A DNA stretch of 64,000 nt from Istiophorus platypterus. Taxonomy: Eukaryota; Chordata; Actinopteri; Istiophoriformes; Istiophoridae. The notes under the pieces were generated by a model that was not told the origin of the DNA, searched no databases, and was given only the letters and a program-made list of their open reading frames with translations. Each line of letters starts with the position of its first letter. The first letter of the stretch is position 1. Location of the stretch: assembly GCA_016859345.1 (NCBI GenBank), contig CM029126.1, positions 17,619,527-17,683,526 on the forward strand, read 5' to 3'. Below, piece after piece: positions 22,150 to 35,200 of this stretch. Position numbers and translations under genes: made by a program.

Positions 22150-25100
22150 CAGGGACACGACTGTGTTAACATTTCTTTTTTAATTGAATCCAATCCAAGA
22201 GTCACATTAACAAGTTATATCATAGCAGTCCTGAACAGACAAATTCAAAATAGCTTGCAGTAATGACTCTTCATCATCAAAATGCATTAATAAAATAAAC
22301 ATTGTGGAGTATAGAAAAAGACAGGATGTAAAGCTACAGAGAAAACAGTTCAGTTTTTTGGTCCACATACAATAAGCCATCGGAAAGACAATATTGCTCT
22401 GCAAGAGTACACAAGTCTTTCGTCTTAGGCTCACTGCTGGACAAACTGGTAAGCAGGCATTAGTAGCATAAATACAAGTTTATCTCTTGCAGGTTTATGT
22501 TTTCTCAGATTGATAGCAAGTAGAAAATGAGATTCAACTCTACTGAGGTATTTGAAATAAAGAGAAGTGAAACAAGTGTGAAAAGATATTGACCCAGTAT
22601 TTTCATACAACCCCAAATACAGAATTGTTCTAAATATTGAATATATAAAGGTACGTATTGACCGCTGATGAAGTATGATATCATCATATAGACTCTTAAA
22701 TGGAATTTTCTATTCGGAGAAAAAAAAAACAAAACAAAACAAAAAAAAAACAGGAAAAAAAACTGCAAAAGGGTTAACTGTCGCTCAGTACATTTCATTC
22801 TGGGTCAAGTCTTGAAATATCAATTCATACCATTGTGTCAGTTGTTATTCATAATCGGATTTTCCACCTATGTACAAAAAACAGCATGGTTTCCCTCATA
22901 CATACATACATACATACATACAGAGTGAATTGTATATTTAACCACCTGTTGTAAAATCACATCACTTAGGAGTACATTTAATACTTATCCATTCCACGGT
23001 GCAAAGAGTTTTTTAGTCACTCAAATCTTTTTGATGTTGCCAAGTTTTATAAGTTTAATCAATCAATCTTTAATCAATCAAGCTAAAAAAGTTCCACAAT
23101 CCTGAGACAAAGCAGAAAAGTAGGTCTAGAAGGTCTTTTAAATGTTTCAACTAATTGAACCCTTTCTTACAGTACAAAAACAAATATGGGGCAAGGGACA
23201 GCTTCCATTAATTTGTGTTCCCCAATTTTCTCCATGCTCCCATTACTGTAGCAAATATATGAATGCAAAAACTATTCATATAAACAGAATTGAGCTACAA
23301 TACTGTAACCTACAAACTTAACATGCTTTACAGCAACGTGATATTTCTTTAAAAAATAAAGATAATATTCTAAAGTGCAAGCACAAATACATACAATTTT
23401 AAAAAGGAAAAAGCAGTTTGGGGGCAATACTAAAAGATTGTGATTGAACAACAAATGTTATATGCGCACAGTCTGGAGTGTTGGTGCGATGCAGCCCGTC
23501 ATGTGGTGGCACACATCACCTCAAGGCCTGACACACTTACACACTCACGCTTTGCTTAGTTCAACCTGCACGCCTCACACATAACAAAAAGTCAATGGAG
23601 ACAGTTCAAACAGGATAAAAAGTGTACATTTGAAACCCATGACTTTTTAGGAAAAATGTCCACTGGATATCAGCGGTTTGAGTAGCTTCTGATTGTGACA
23701 AGATTGTCTATACATTCTCTTTTTTAGCATAGAAATTCTATAGATTCAAGGCTATCGGTTTTCATATGAAATATGCATTTTTTTCTAAGCAGTCAACTCA
23801 GTGATAAGAGTAATAATATAACAACAATAAAACCTTACACTGTGTAGGAGGAATACAGCACAAAAACAATTGCAGTATTATACAAAGGAAAAAAAATGTG
23901 GCTCAATTTTCATCATAATTACAATCTGCAGAAGAGAGAAGATCACAGATCTCTATCATGGCAGTGAAAATAAAAATCATTCATATACGTATATCAAAAA
24001 TTCACAAAATGTCCTGCATTTGGAATATTCAAAATACATATCAGAACTCTTCAAAAGCATACATATTGAGAAGGCTTAAGAGATGTGAAATATTGCTTCA
24101 CTGAAAGCCATAACAGGGATAAATCTACAGTATGCATGGTCATGTATGTGATGCTCACCGACATGATGAACTCAGATATAAAAAGAAAGAAAGAAAAAAA
24201 AAGCCTAAATTGTAAATCCTTTGATAATCATGAGCAAAAAGTCAACAGAATCAAACCAATACTTCATATATCCCAGGTACAACTGGCTACAAACAGATTC
24301 TAATGTGTTTCATTTGCTCAGGAGAGATATTCCCTTTAACAAATCATTTTCCTAAAATGACATGATATAAAGCACTGTATATATGTTGTTTTAGATAAGC
24401 TGCAGCATTATCTACCTTTCATTTTGTGTGTGTTTTATGTTTTTCAGATTTTAGGTTATTTTGTCTATTTCCAGAAACAGAAGATTAAAAGACATCCAGT
24501 GAATCAATTGTTAGCAAATGACTTGGTCATAATTTGTCATAAATGAGTATCAATATGTTTAACAGAAGTAACAGGTAAAGTTTTTTCACTATGTCAATGT
24601 GTGATGATGTAATTTCAGGTTAGGTTTCTTTTATTAAAATCAGTCAAGAAAGAACAATAAGTAATGGCCAATTTAGAATATGTCAGGCAAGAAATGCTAA
24701 GTCTTAATACAACATTCTTCCTAGTATGAATTAAAATAGGGGTACCCTAAAATCAATAGTTTAAAGTAGACTAAAGACTGTTTAAACAGCTCAGCTCTTC
24801 TGATTTGAGAAAAAAAATATCTTAAATGTATAATTTTAATTCAGTTTGAAAGTATGGGTCCACCTAACCTATGATTATAAATATATTTTATGGTGAGAGG
24901 CTGAAGGTCAGTTTAGTTTGAGGTCATTAGATCACATTTGTGACAAATATGTTTGTGCCAATAGAGCTGTAATTTGCAAAAACTTAAAAATTGAGATGTA
25001 ATTATTACCACAGGTGGATATTTCCAATTCCAGACTGGTCCCTAAAATGTGATTAGAAGGCAAAGTTGCTGGGATCTCTTCCAAAACATGCCTCTGTTAA

Positions 25101-25776
25101 TAATGAAGAACATATATACCAAGATCAAACTTACAGGCGACTAAGGGGCCAATTTTCAATTATAACATCCTTCAAAGCATACTGGAACAGTAGGAATATC
25201 GAACAGAATGAGGAATTATATGCTGTGGAAAAATGAGAAATGATTAAAATGGTATAGCAGTGAAATGCAGAAAGGGAAACCATATGACTTTGCCTTAGGA
25301 AAACCCAACTTAGCCACCAAAGTGAATGTGCTTTCAAAGGTCTCACACTGACTTTTTCCTTTAAAGCCATTACAACACTAATTGGAAAAGGACAACACAA
25401 ACATGAAAGGTAACATCAAAATCCCCGATGCATTTTTGGTCCAAGTTGTGTTATATAAAAAAAAAAAAAAACAAAAAAAGACACTTGAATGTGCCATCCT
25501 GAAATAAAAAAGAAAAACAAAAAAAAAAAGCCAAACAAACAAACTGAGTTTTATGTGAATGAGGAATGACTGGGCAAAAGAGTACTGATGTTATATATAT
25601 AAAAGAAAAATCAAAAACAAAGAAAAACATGCACGTGACCCAGTGAGCATCAAAAATTATGACATCATACAAGTTAAATTTTTCATTTTTGTCACTGAAC
25701 CCTGAGCTAAATCAAATATATCATTGTGTGTGTGTGTATGTATGTGTGTATGTATGTGTGTATGTGTGTATGTATG

Positions 25777-25814
<38 letters not shown>

Positions 25815-26558
25815 CGTAAGTGTGTATAACAGGCTCATAGCAATTATGACCATCAACTCGCAGAGACCTGAGTTCACCTCAAATGTGGCTACTAAAGCAA
25901 AACACTTCAAGTGGTCAAACAATTGTCACTGGTACCCTCAGGACTCCCTTCTTTAGATAAATTATCCTCAATACTGCTCAAATTGACATGAGCCCATGCA
26001 TTCTGCACTTTCAGTTCAAAAGGCAGCTACCATCAAAGAAAGGAAATAGTTCAAAATTACAAATAAAAAGAGAATCAAACACTGATTTCACTAAAAACAA
26101 TTTACTTCACAGTCCAGGGCTTGTTTTTCTTCTCTTTCTTCCCTCTTTTTAAAAACATGCACACACAGTTCTATGTTGGAGGGAAAAGAAAAAAAAAATA
26201 AAATAAAATAAACATTTTCCCCAGGAATTTATATAAGTGCTTGTCCTTCAAGTATTCAAGCATTGTATCTGAAACAACCAGTGTTAGGCATTTGGATGAT
26301 CCTTGCCATGAAGAGAGAGAGAAAAAAAAAGAATTTATAACAAAATAAACTGTTAGGAGGCTTAAAATAACCTCAGCAAATTTCATGGATACAATACTAA
26401 TAAAAAAGGGTCAGGTAAACTTCTTCATATTTTAGTTTTGGTTACTGAAATGTAAGTCCCTTACTGTTTAAACAAGTAACTAACAACCCTTTGCCCCTTA
26501 AACAACATCCCTCTCACCAGGAGAAGAGTTTTTTTTTCCCCCTACATTTTAAACTGTA
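22150..26558 (-). other. lpcat1: lpcat1 3' UTR and/or downstream flank
   Basis: Directly downstream of the lpcat1 stop. It is AT-rich, stop-dense in every frame and free of recognised exons. No AATAAA (minus strand) lies close to the stop; candidates are AATAAA at about 24631 and ATTAAA words near 23052, 22977 and 22177, so the 3' UTR may be 2-4 kb long. A TG/TA microsatellite lies at 25.7-25.8 kb. The UTR end is undetermined. Confidence 0.35.
25723..25814. repeat. TGTG/TATG/TA compound microsatellite
   Basis: TG units pass into TATG units and then into about 28 bases of TA, all in the probable lpcat1 3' UTR or flank. Confidence 0.9.
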
Positions 26559-26791
26559 TTAGTTGTGTTTCTTGAGGAGTCCATCTATTGTGCCATCGTG
26601 GTCGCTGGGGCTAAAGTCGGGGCAGATACCGTTTGCTGTTTTGGTGGTGGCAGTGCCTTGCAGGTTCAGGGAAGACAGGTTAGACTTTATTTGGTGACCG
26701 TGGCAGGGACCGCTGTGGAGGCCTACGTTCTCTGTGTGCAAGTACTCCTCGGCAAAGTCTGGGTGCTGCTCCACAAAGCTTCTGAACTTGT
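26559..26791 (-). CDS. lpcat1: lpcat1 last coding exon: residues 469-545, stop
   Basis: Encodes (D)KFRSFVEQHPDFAEEYLHTE, a variable tail, then GICPDFSPSDHDG and KKHN followed by TAA. NGICPDFSP is conserved with human NGFCADFSP. The C-terminal KKHN fits the KKXX retrieval pattern. Confidence 0.94.
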
Positions 26792-29700
26792 CTGCGGAAG
26801 GACCACAAGAGGGCACCAGAGACAAGAAAACGTTAAACAAACTTAAAAAAAATGCCCAGACAGACTCCACTTAAAACTTAAGTGCTCTTGTTGTTGAATC
26901 TAATAAACCCCATGACATGGTGGAAATAGCCAGAAAAATACTCTAATAGCCAAGCAAAGAGAAACAAAGATTCCATTAAATATTTAGTTCAGTGACCGGG
27001 GATAGTTTATTTTAGTAGTTCTATTACCAAATGTGATCTTCCCTGTGTCTTCAGAGTCAATGGCGGTAAACAGATGTGACACGCTGATGAGAGTCACTCC
27101 TAAAGCTGTCTTAAGTATAACTGCCAACTCAATCTCTGTGATGGCACCATCCTCCTCTGCCTCAAACATCTGGAGAAGATAAAATAGGGAGAAATGAAGA
27201 AGACATCTTAATGATTTGCCTTGTGGCATGTCACTCTGACAGACCTATGTGATTAGTAGCCAGTGAAATCATTCTTTAAGTGGAAGTCCTTTTTCTGAAA
27301 TAATACATGCTATTATAAATAATGGATCTGTTCTCAGTGGGTTAGTGAACTCTGAGGTCATAGAACTTGCTCAGCTTTAAGAATTAAAGAGACCAATTCA
27401 AGTGAAAACATGGAACTGACTCTTTGAATTTCATGCAACCACAACAACAGATTGGCTGAAATCATAAACCACTGAATGCACTTTTTTATTCCATTATTCT
27501 GCTTGAAAAACCTAAGACAACCAACAGTATTTGGCATTTTAACATATCAAATGTCATGCTGATCCTAAGCAAGCACAGAAAACTATTCTGCCTGGTCGTC
27601 AGATAAAGGCAAAGCTTGAAACAGAACATACCTTGAAGGCCAATTTCATCGTTTCCAGAGTTTTGGCAGGTCTGCATACGACAGATAAGGCTATGACATA
27701 TTCTCTTATATCCATGAAGTTATCGTCATGCTGGAAAATGAGACAAAACAATGCATCAGAATAAGATGAAGACAGAGCATGTGAAAAAGACTACTTAGTT
27801 ATTTCACAGTAGAGGCTACAGTTGATTATGACGTATAAGTAACTAACAAACTGCTGCAATAAAACCTTTACTGTTTTGTTTGGGTCCGACACTGCAAATG
27901 TTTCCCTGGATGAAAAGCAAATGCTCTGATTCATTTTCTAAATCCATCTGGTATTTAATCCACCTAAGAAGCACTATGTCATCTGACTGCTGGGAGTTCT
28001 AGTTAGCCCTCAACTATAGCACATATTGCTTAAAGCATACATATTACGTATTTGTATATATGGTTCTATATTTGCAGAGATTGTAAATATAAAGTAAGAG
28101 TCATTATGAAGCAAAAGAGCCATAATAAAGGAAGATATTTAGTACTGGCCACTGAGGAAGACTGGGGAGCTCTTGAGGTTAGGAGTGAAAAATCTGCTCA
28201 CTCTTTACCTCATCAAAAAGAGCAAACATGTCTCGCAGCATGTCTGAAACTGGCATATCGAGGAACTGAGCAAAGCCATCCAAGACCAGCTTCTGCCCCT
28301 CCAGCTTCCTGGCTCTGTTTCCGTATTCCTGCAGAACTTTCTCAGTGTTCTGTGGTTTCAGCCTGGAAGAGCAAGGGGAAGACACTTTATGGTAATTAAT
28401 AACTTGGCCACAGTGTGAACAAGAAGAAAAGGAGAAAAAATATTCAAAACAATACAGTCAGTACAGAGGCATGGTTTCTGTATTAATTTTTCAGGATTCT
28501 ACCAAAGACTAACAACTTCTCTGATAATTTCTTAACCAGTAGTATGGACCAAATACTGCAAACATATCAAAAATAATGCCGCCCAACAATCTATTTACAT
28601 TTTTCCCTCCCCAGTTATCTACCCGGATCCCCCTCTCTCTCCACTGCTCTGTCAGGGGTCCTTGTCACTGCCAACTCCACCGTTGGACCAGGGAGTTTGG
28701 TAGTAAGGTGCTGGCATGCGACCATCCAGTGGGAATCACTAGTGCAGCCACAAGGACTTGATCCCCAAATGCCCTCACACCCAGACAACCCATCCATAGA
28801 TAACAATGCCAGAAATTGAATCTGGGTGCCTGCAGTGTTCTGTCAGTATTTTGCCCGTCCTGCCTTCGTGTCCCTCAATTAGTTTTCATTGATGGGTGCA
28901 TTGCATTGGAAGGTTTCAGTGACTCACCCCAGTCTCCTGACGAGCTTGGCAAACTCAAGCAGACAGGTGTCGACTGGCAGTCTCAGCTGGCCTTCTGCCA
29001 TGGCCAACTGGCAGTCTTCAAATGAGTAGTCTGTGATGGGCACCCCCAGAGCCCTGAGCATAGCACAGAGGAGACCATAACAGGACATCAGTTTGTGCAA
29101 TTCATTGCAACCTTTGCTTAAATCTTATAAAGGCTAATAGAGTAGCTGATATGACTACTTTGATGTTGAAAACAGTGCATGCAGTGTTTTTGGTATAGAG
29201 GTGTATGAAAACACTGTTACTAAGTACAGCTGGACAACACAAGCGCTGCATAAAAGACTTTATATTTAAAGTATTATTCACACACCCCAGTAAGTGGGGT
29301 GTGTGAATAATACTTTTATTCAGGTGCCATACTCAGACCATATTAACTTTAACATTTAAAACTCACAAGAAGAAAATCAAAGTGTTTACTATTGTCTCAA
29401 TGAACCACAAAGAAGCAGCACGTACTTTGTGTGGTTGAGAGGATGTGAAAGAGCTAGTAATATCTGCCTTCATACCACTGTGCCCCCTTTCAGACCAAAA
29501 CCGTACAGAGATACACCTGTTTTCACTTATTTGTTGGTCTGAGTAAAAGAGGGATTGAACAGGTCTTTGTCCCTTCTAATTGCTGAGACAGACAAAGACA
29601 AAAGTTATGTACAAGACAAAACTGAGTACACGGTCAGTATCACTAAAATGTTCATTATAAATTCTTTTCATGTATTATAATTTTAATTGTTTTTAGCCAA

Positions 29701-32208
29701 AGTCAAGTAGAATTTAACCAATTAATTTGAAAAAATATAAATGTTAATTTAACTATAGTGAAAGGACCATACTACAACCTTCATTAGTGAGATTTAATTG
29801 CTGGAAGGGTTTGGTTGCTTTCCCTTTCACTTACAAATACTGCAAAGGTGTTCTGTTGGATTGAAGTCGGGGGTGGGGCATGCTTATCCAGGTCATAGTG
29901 TTAACTTTTTATTTCTTTACATGGTTTTTGCACTGTGGGATCACTATCATTTTGGAAAAGTCCTCTTCTTCCATCCATCTTAAGACTGGGAAACCTCTTC
30001 CATTTTTGCGAATACAAACTTATATTCATAGTACCATCTATAAATATCATCTCCCCTACACCTTCTGCACTCATGCCACCTCTTATCAGCACGCTCCCAC
30101 TTCCATCCCTCACATTTAGATCTCTGCAGTCACTTTGGTAGACAGTTCCACATGAGAAAAATGCTGGACCCAATCAGATCCAAATAAATGTATTTTGGTT
30201 TCATCTAACCAAAGATTTTGTAGCCAATATTTATCAGGCTACACATTCTATGTAGTTTCGTGAGCAATGTTCTTGGGCAATATCCATTGAGGGTGACTTC
30301 CTGGACTGTCCTTCACACTGTCTAATCGGTCACTGAAACACCAGTTTCCATGGGTAATCCAAGTCAAAAGAATTTACCCATCTTTTTTCAGTGCAAGGTT
30401 GCATAAATAGTTAATTGCATGCCATCATTTTTCTTGACGGACACTATGACTTCTGTTATGGCTCATCCTCTACCTCCTAACTATTGCAACTGTGTTTCAG
30501 CTCATGTCCCATAGCCTATTGATGCTCTTGTTTCAAAATCTTATTTCTTTCTTGAGGTAATTCTTTACAACATGGAGCAATCTTATTTGAGACACAACCC
30601 AGGCTAAAACTGGGGAAGCTATGATGTTCACAAATCATTATATATCCTTGTTCATGCAATTAGCCTTTACTGGAAATGACAAGTGCACTCACTTTTGTCA
30701 CACTAAGGTTGTACTTTTGGGCTTGTATTTTCAGAGTAGCATATTTCACCTTTTTGTTTTTAATTATACATGAGACCAAATACCCCACACTTTAACTTCA
30801 AAAAGTATTATTAAAAAGTAATACAATTATTAATTTATTAACATGGTATAATTGCATAAGGGTATACACAGTTTTGTCTTATCTTGCATATTGCTTTGTG
30901 GTTTAGAAGTAAAAAAACACCCAAAATAAATTAGGTAATAAGTAACAACTCTCAGCTTTTCTTCTGTACGTTCAAAGGATGAACTGTCTACATAATACGA
31001 ACAATACATTCAACTTACTTGGCCATGACGCGTCTCACATTGATAGCAAAGAGAGCAGGGTTGTTTTTTTCCTCCTCTGAAGGTGTGTAGATAGGAAGGA
31101 ACTGTGGAGTGAATAGAAAACTGATATTAATAAAACTGCATATGTGTATGGACATGTTACCAGAAGTAAGTATTTACAAAAATAAATACTCTGTTGACTC
31201 TAAAGAATTTTCATTTATGAATTTATAAAAATAGGAATGCGAAAAATATGGGACTGTACTGTTGAGATAAAAAGATGGGCATACATATACAGTACAACAT
31301 CTTCAAGAGTTTAAAAAAAAAAGAGAATAGAATGATTTACAGTAAATACAACCATCATTTATTAATTTGGAATATTGCAAGTGCAGAAGTCATAATGGTT
31401 AAATAGGGCATGAATTAAAGTATGGAGAGATACTTTCACGCTTACCTCGATCACAAACTCGTTGTGCAACTGGCAGAGCGTCAGCCACAAGATTTTAAAC
31501 CTGAAAAAGGACACAAATCAACAACAATTAACAAACACATACACAAAGAACTTTAATTAAGGTCTATTTCTAATGGGGCAATTTATTTGATAAAGAAAGC
31601 ATTCTCAACTTCTTATGCATTTTATACATGTATACAGTTTGCCGCCACAAACATTACATCATTGGAACAAGGGAAAAACTTTTTTTTTTCTTTAATTTTT
31701 CAAATTCAAATTAAACAGTTTTACACAATTACAGCTGCAATAGATTATATGCATCAATTACCTGGGTGATGCATTTAAAAGCTTTACAAGCCTTGATCTG
31801 GAAAGATACCTGAAGGTATTTCTAGATGTTTGGGGTTAGCCTTTAGCTGGGCCAACTAAAGAGCAAGATGTATCTAGGTTTTATTTAGAGTTTAAGCCAA
31901 TCATGTGAATACATAATTGCGGTATTACTATTAAACCTATTATGTCATGCTTGGAAGGAAATGTCAGCTTATACGCTGTGTGCATATGCATGCATTTTGT
32001 GTCTTTATGTGTGTGTCTTTTAGATATTTAGTCAGATAGTGTATAGTTCTGCTAAGCTTAACTGGGAGGAGAGTTAACAGCATACAGAAAGCCACCATAA
32101 TGATAGAATCTGAATCAACACGACATAGTATAAAGAGATGAATACCAACTTTAAGTTGTCATTTTAGTGAAATTTCAGAATCATACATTCGGCTTTGATT
32201 ATATCTCT

Positions 32209-32256
<48 letters not shown>

Positions 32257-35200
32257 GACACAGAATCCAGATACATTTTTCTACTGATCTAAACAGTAAG
32301 CAGAATCTAACTAACCTAAATATGTTGATAACAATTATGACATGAAGAAATTATGTACTTACGCTCCTGGTCCTTGCCATGTCCACGTGATTGTGTCCTG
32401 AAAAAAGCACATAAAGCCAGGAAAGTATTACAAAGACTGAAATAAAAAATTTAAATAGTTCCTGGCTGTTTGCAGGCACTCTTGCACTAAATAGTAGGGT
32501 AAACCTTTCCCATGTATTACTCTAGTCTGACTACTCAAAACACTGGTTCATTTGTAGTTTACACAATCAGATTCTTCAGCCACATCTGAAAGAAAAAAAA
32601 AAATATATATATACCATTTCTGGCATACTGTTAAGGGTATTTAAATCTATGTTATTTTAAATACAAATGTGGACATTAAAAATAAAAAAAAAAAAAGTCT
32701 AAGGACTGATATGACTAAGTGCTCAAGTCTTCTGAACAGAAATGTACTTGTGTTATCCGAGTTATTCTTAATCTTGTAAACTTAAATAGAAAACCTGCAT
32801 TCTTGTTTTCTGAAATTTCTCAGGTTACTGCAAAAATTGGGGAATATTGGAGTTACTAAAGCTACTTGAAGTTCATGTAATGCAGTGACTTAGCAAAGTA
32901 ATTGTTTTTCTAACCTAAAGTAGCACAATGCTACTTCAATTTTGGAAGCACAATGCGAATTAAAATTGAATCATACATTCAATGAACAGATGTAAATGAT
33001 TTGATACTATAATGAAAACATATGAAATTGCTGCCGGGCCCAAAATTTCCATGTGCCAAACAGGATTTTGCATCTACACAACTACAATTCTCTACTAGAT
33101 TACAAAGTCTTTAAAACAGACCTATGTGATGTCTGTGGTTAACAAGCCCCATAGAGCCAGTACTAGTGTAATTTCTGATGTTGACTGATTGTGCATTTAA
33201 AAGTTAATTATTGGGATTACAGACCTTGATTGTTGCTGACGTAGAAATATTGAAGGCACTTATTACAGTTTAAAAATGTAGATTGAGTAGACTGAGTTTT
33301 ACTTTGGAAAGATGCCAAGCAAGCTACAGGGCATGAATAGTATACAGAGCGGCATACACACAATACAGCCCATTCAAATGCTTTACAGAACTAACACATG
33401 GAACTACGATTTTAGCTACTACAAGGCCTTTATAAAATTTGATCTCCTACCACTGTAACTGTTAGACTTTGACTTTATTCTGTACATAACTTGCGTGTAT
33501 GTTGATCCAGTTGGGATGTTTACACTATAATAACCTCATGCTCTTAAGTGTTTATTTTGTATTAATGGCAGTATAAGCGGTCTCTCTGGGATGTCAAAAT
33601 GTTGAAATCACATTAATAAATACAAATCCAAACAATCATGTGAATTCTCTGAAAACTTGCAATTTTGTCCAATCACTCCAACTTTTCTGCCAATTTAACC
33701 ATTCATAGTAGTTTCTCCTGAGTTCCACCTACCCAGAGAATGGCTGAAATGCATATATAACAGACAAGACAAATCACTATGACAGAGGCTGTTGCATCCA
33801 GATTCATTGCAAGTGCTGAAAGATTCAAGGTGAGTTAGGCTAAATATGCATTGTTAGTGGTAACATTAGTGTGGCAAAAAAAAAAAAAAAAATCACAAAG
33901 TGACAGAGGCATGCTTGCCTGGTGACAAAGCTGTGTGTGTGCATGTGTGTGATGAAGAAAATATTTTAGGAACCAAAAGTCTTAAATAAATATTTAAACA
34001 TGGTGTGAAAGCTTTATTCAAAATATAAATTCAAATATGATTTTTAATGAGTCATACAAAGAAAAAACGTTTTTCCCCCTATTTTCACTTGATCACACAA
34101 TTTTACTGGGGAAAAATTGCCTAAAATCTTTGTTGTTTTGTTTTTTTTGAAAAGCTATTGTTAGGCATTAGGCATTTCAAGCCAAAAAATCCCAACCAAA
34201 AGCCACAAATCCTGGAGGGAGTGTTTAACAGCAGCAGATATCAGAGTGTTCAGGTAAGCAGATCAGATGTTACCACCTGCTAATTGAAAGTAAGAAGAGA
34301 GTACATAAGATTGTTGATGGGGATCATTGGGCAGGTGTTGGACTACTAATTAATCTCTAGGTACACCATTGTTTGACTAATCACATCTGTAATTTGTCAC
34401 ACAGTTAAACTGTGAACAAGGAGACAGATGGGGAGTCACCTGCATATTATTCTCCATCTGCTCAGTATCACAAAAAATAAATAACATATTACGAAACCGG
34501 TTATTTAAAATGATTGCATGAAAACAAAAATGGTAATGTAATTTTTCCACAAATAATTTTGCCATTAAGGTGTGCTACTAAAGTGACCTTGAAAAAATCT
34601 TACCAGTTTATTAGGGTAACGAATCACCACAGGCTGCACTGGTACAGCTGGGATGAAGGCCCCTATAAGAGTAAATAATAGATAAAAGGTTTATTTTAAT
34701 TTCACATATCTGAAAAAACATACTAGGATGAGAACAAGACCACACAATTAAAATCGTAACTGCATATTTGAAAATGGACACTTAATATTAAACTTAACTG
34801 TCAGCCAAAAATCACACAACACTATTTCATACCTATTTTTTCTATTTGTAGATTAGAGACTCTTTTCCTATGGAAAATTACAGTTGCAAGTTAAATGTCA
34901 GGTTAAACTTAGCTTTTAACTTTCACGTCACAATAAAAAACACGCAAAAAAAAACAAAAACATGGCACCATGACTTTTAAAGAAGAGAGGAAAGCTGAAT
35001 TAAGAGAAAAAAGTACTACCTGGTTTAAAGGTGATTAAGCAGGATCTATTTGTGCATGTTCCCTCTGGAAAAATCATTATCTGAAGGTAAGAGAAGGCAA
35101 TGGTTTATATACTGAAGAACCAACAAACAAACAAAAAATGTGGCCATATATTAAAGAGCAAGTTAGGCCAATTTGTTGTTTGTTTATTTGTAATAACTTG

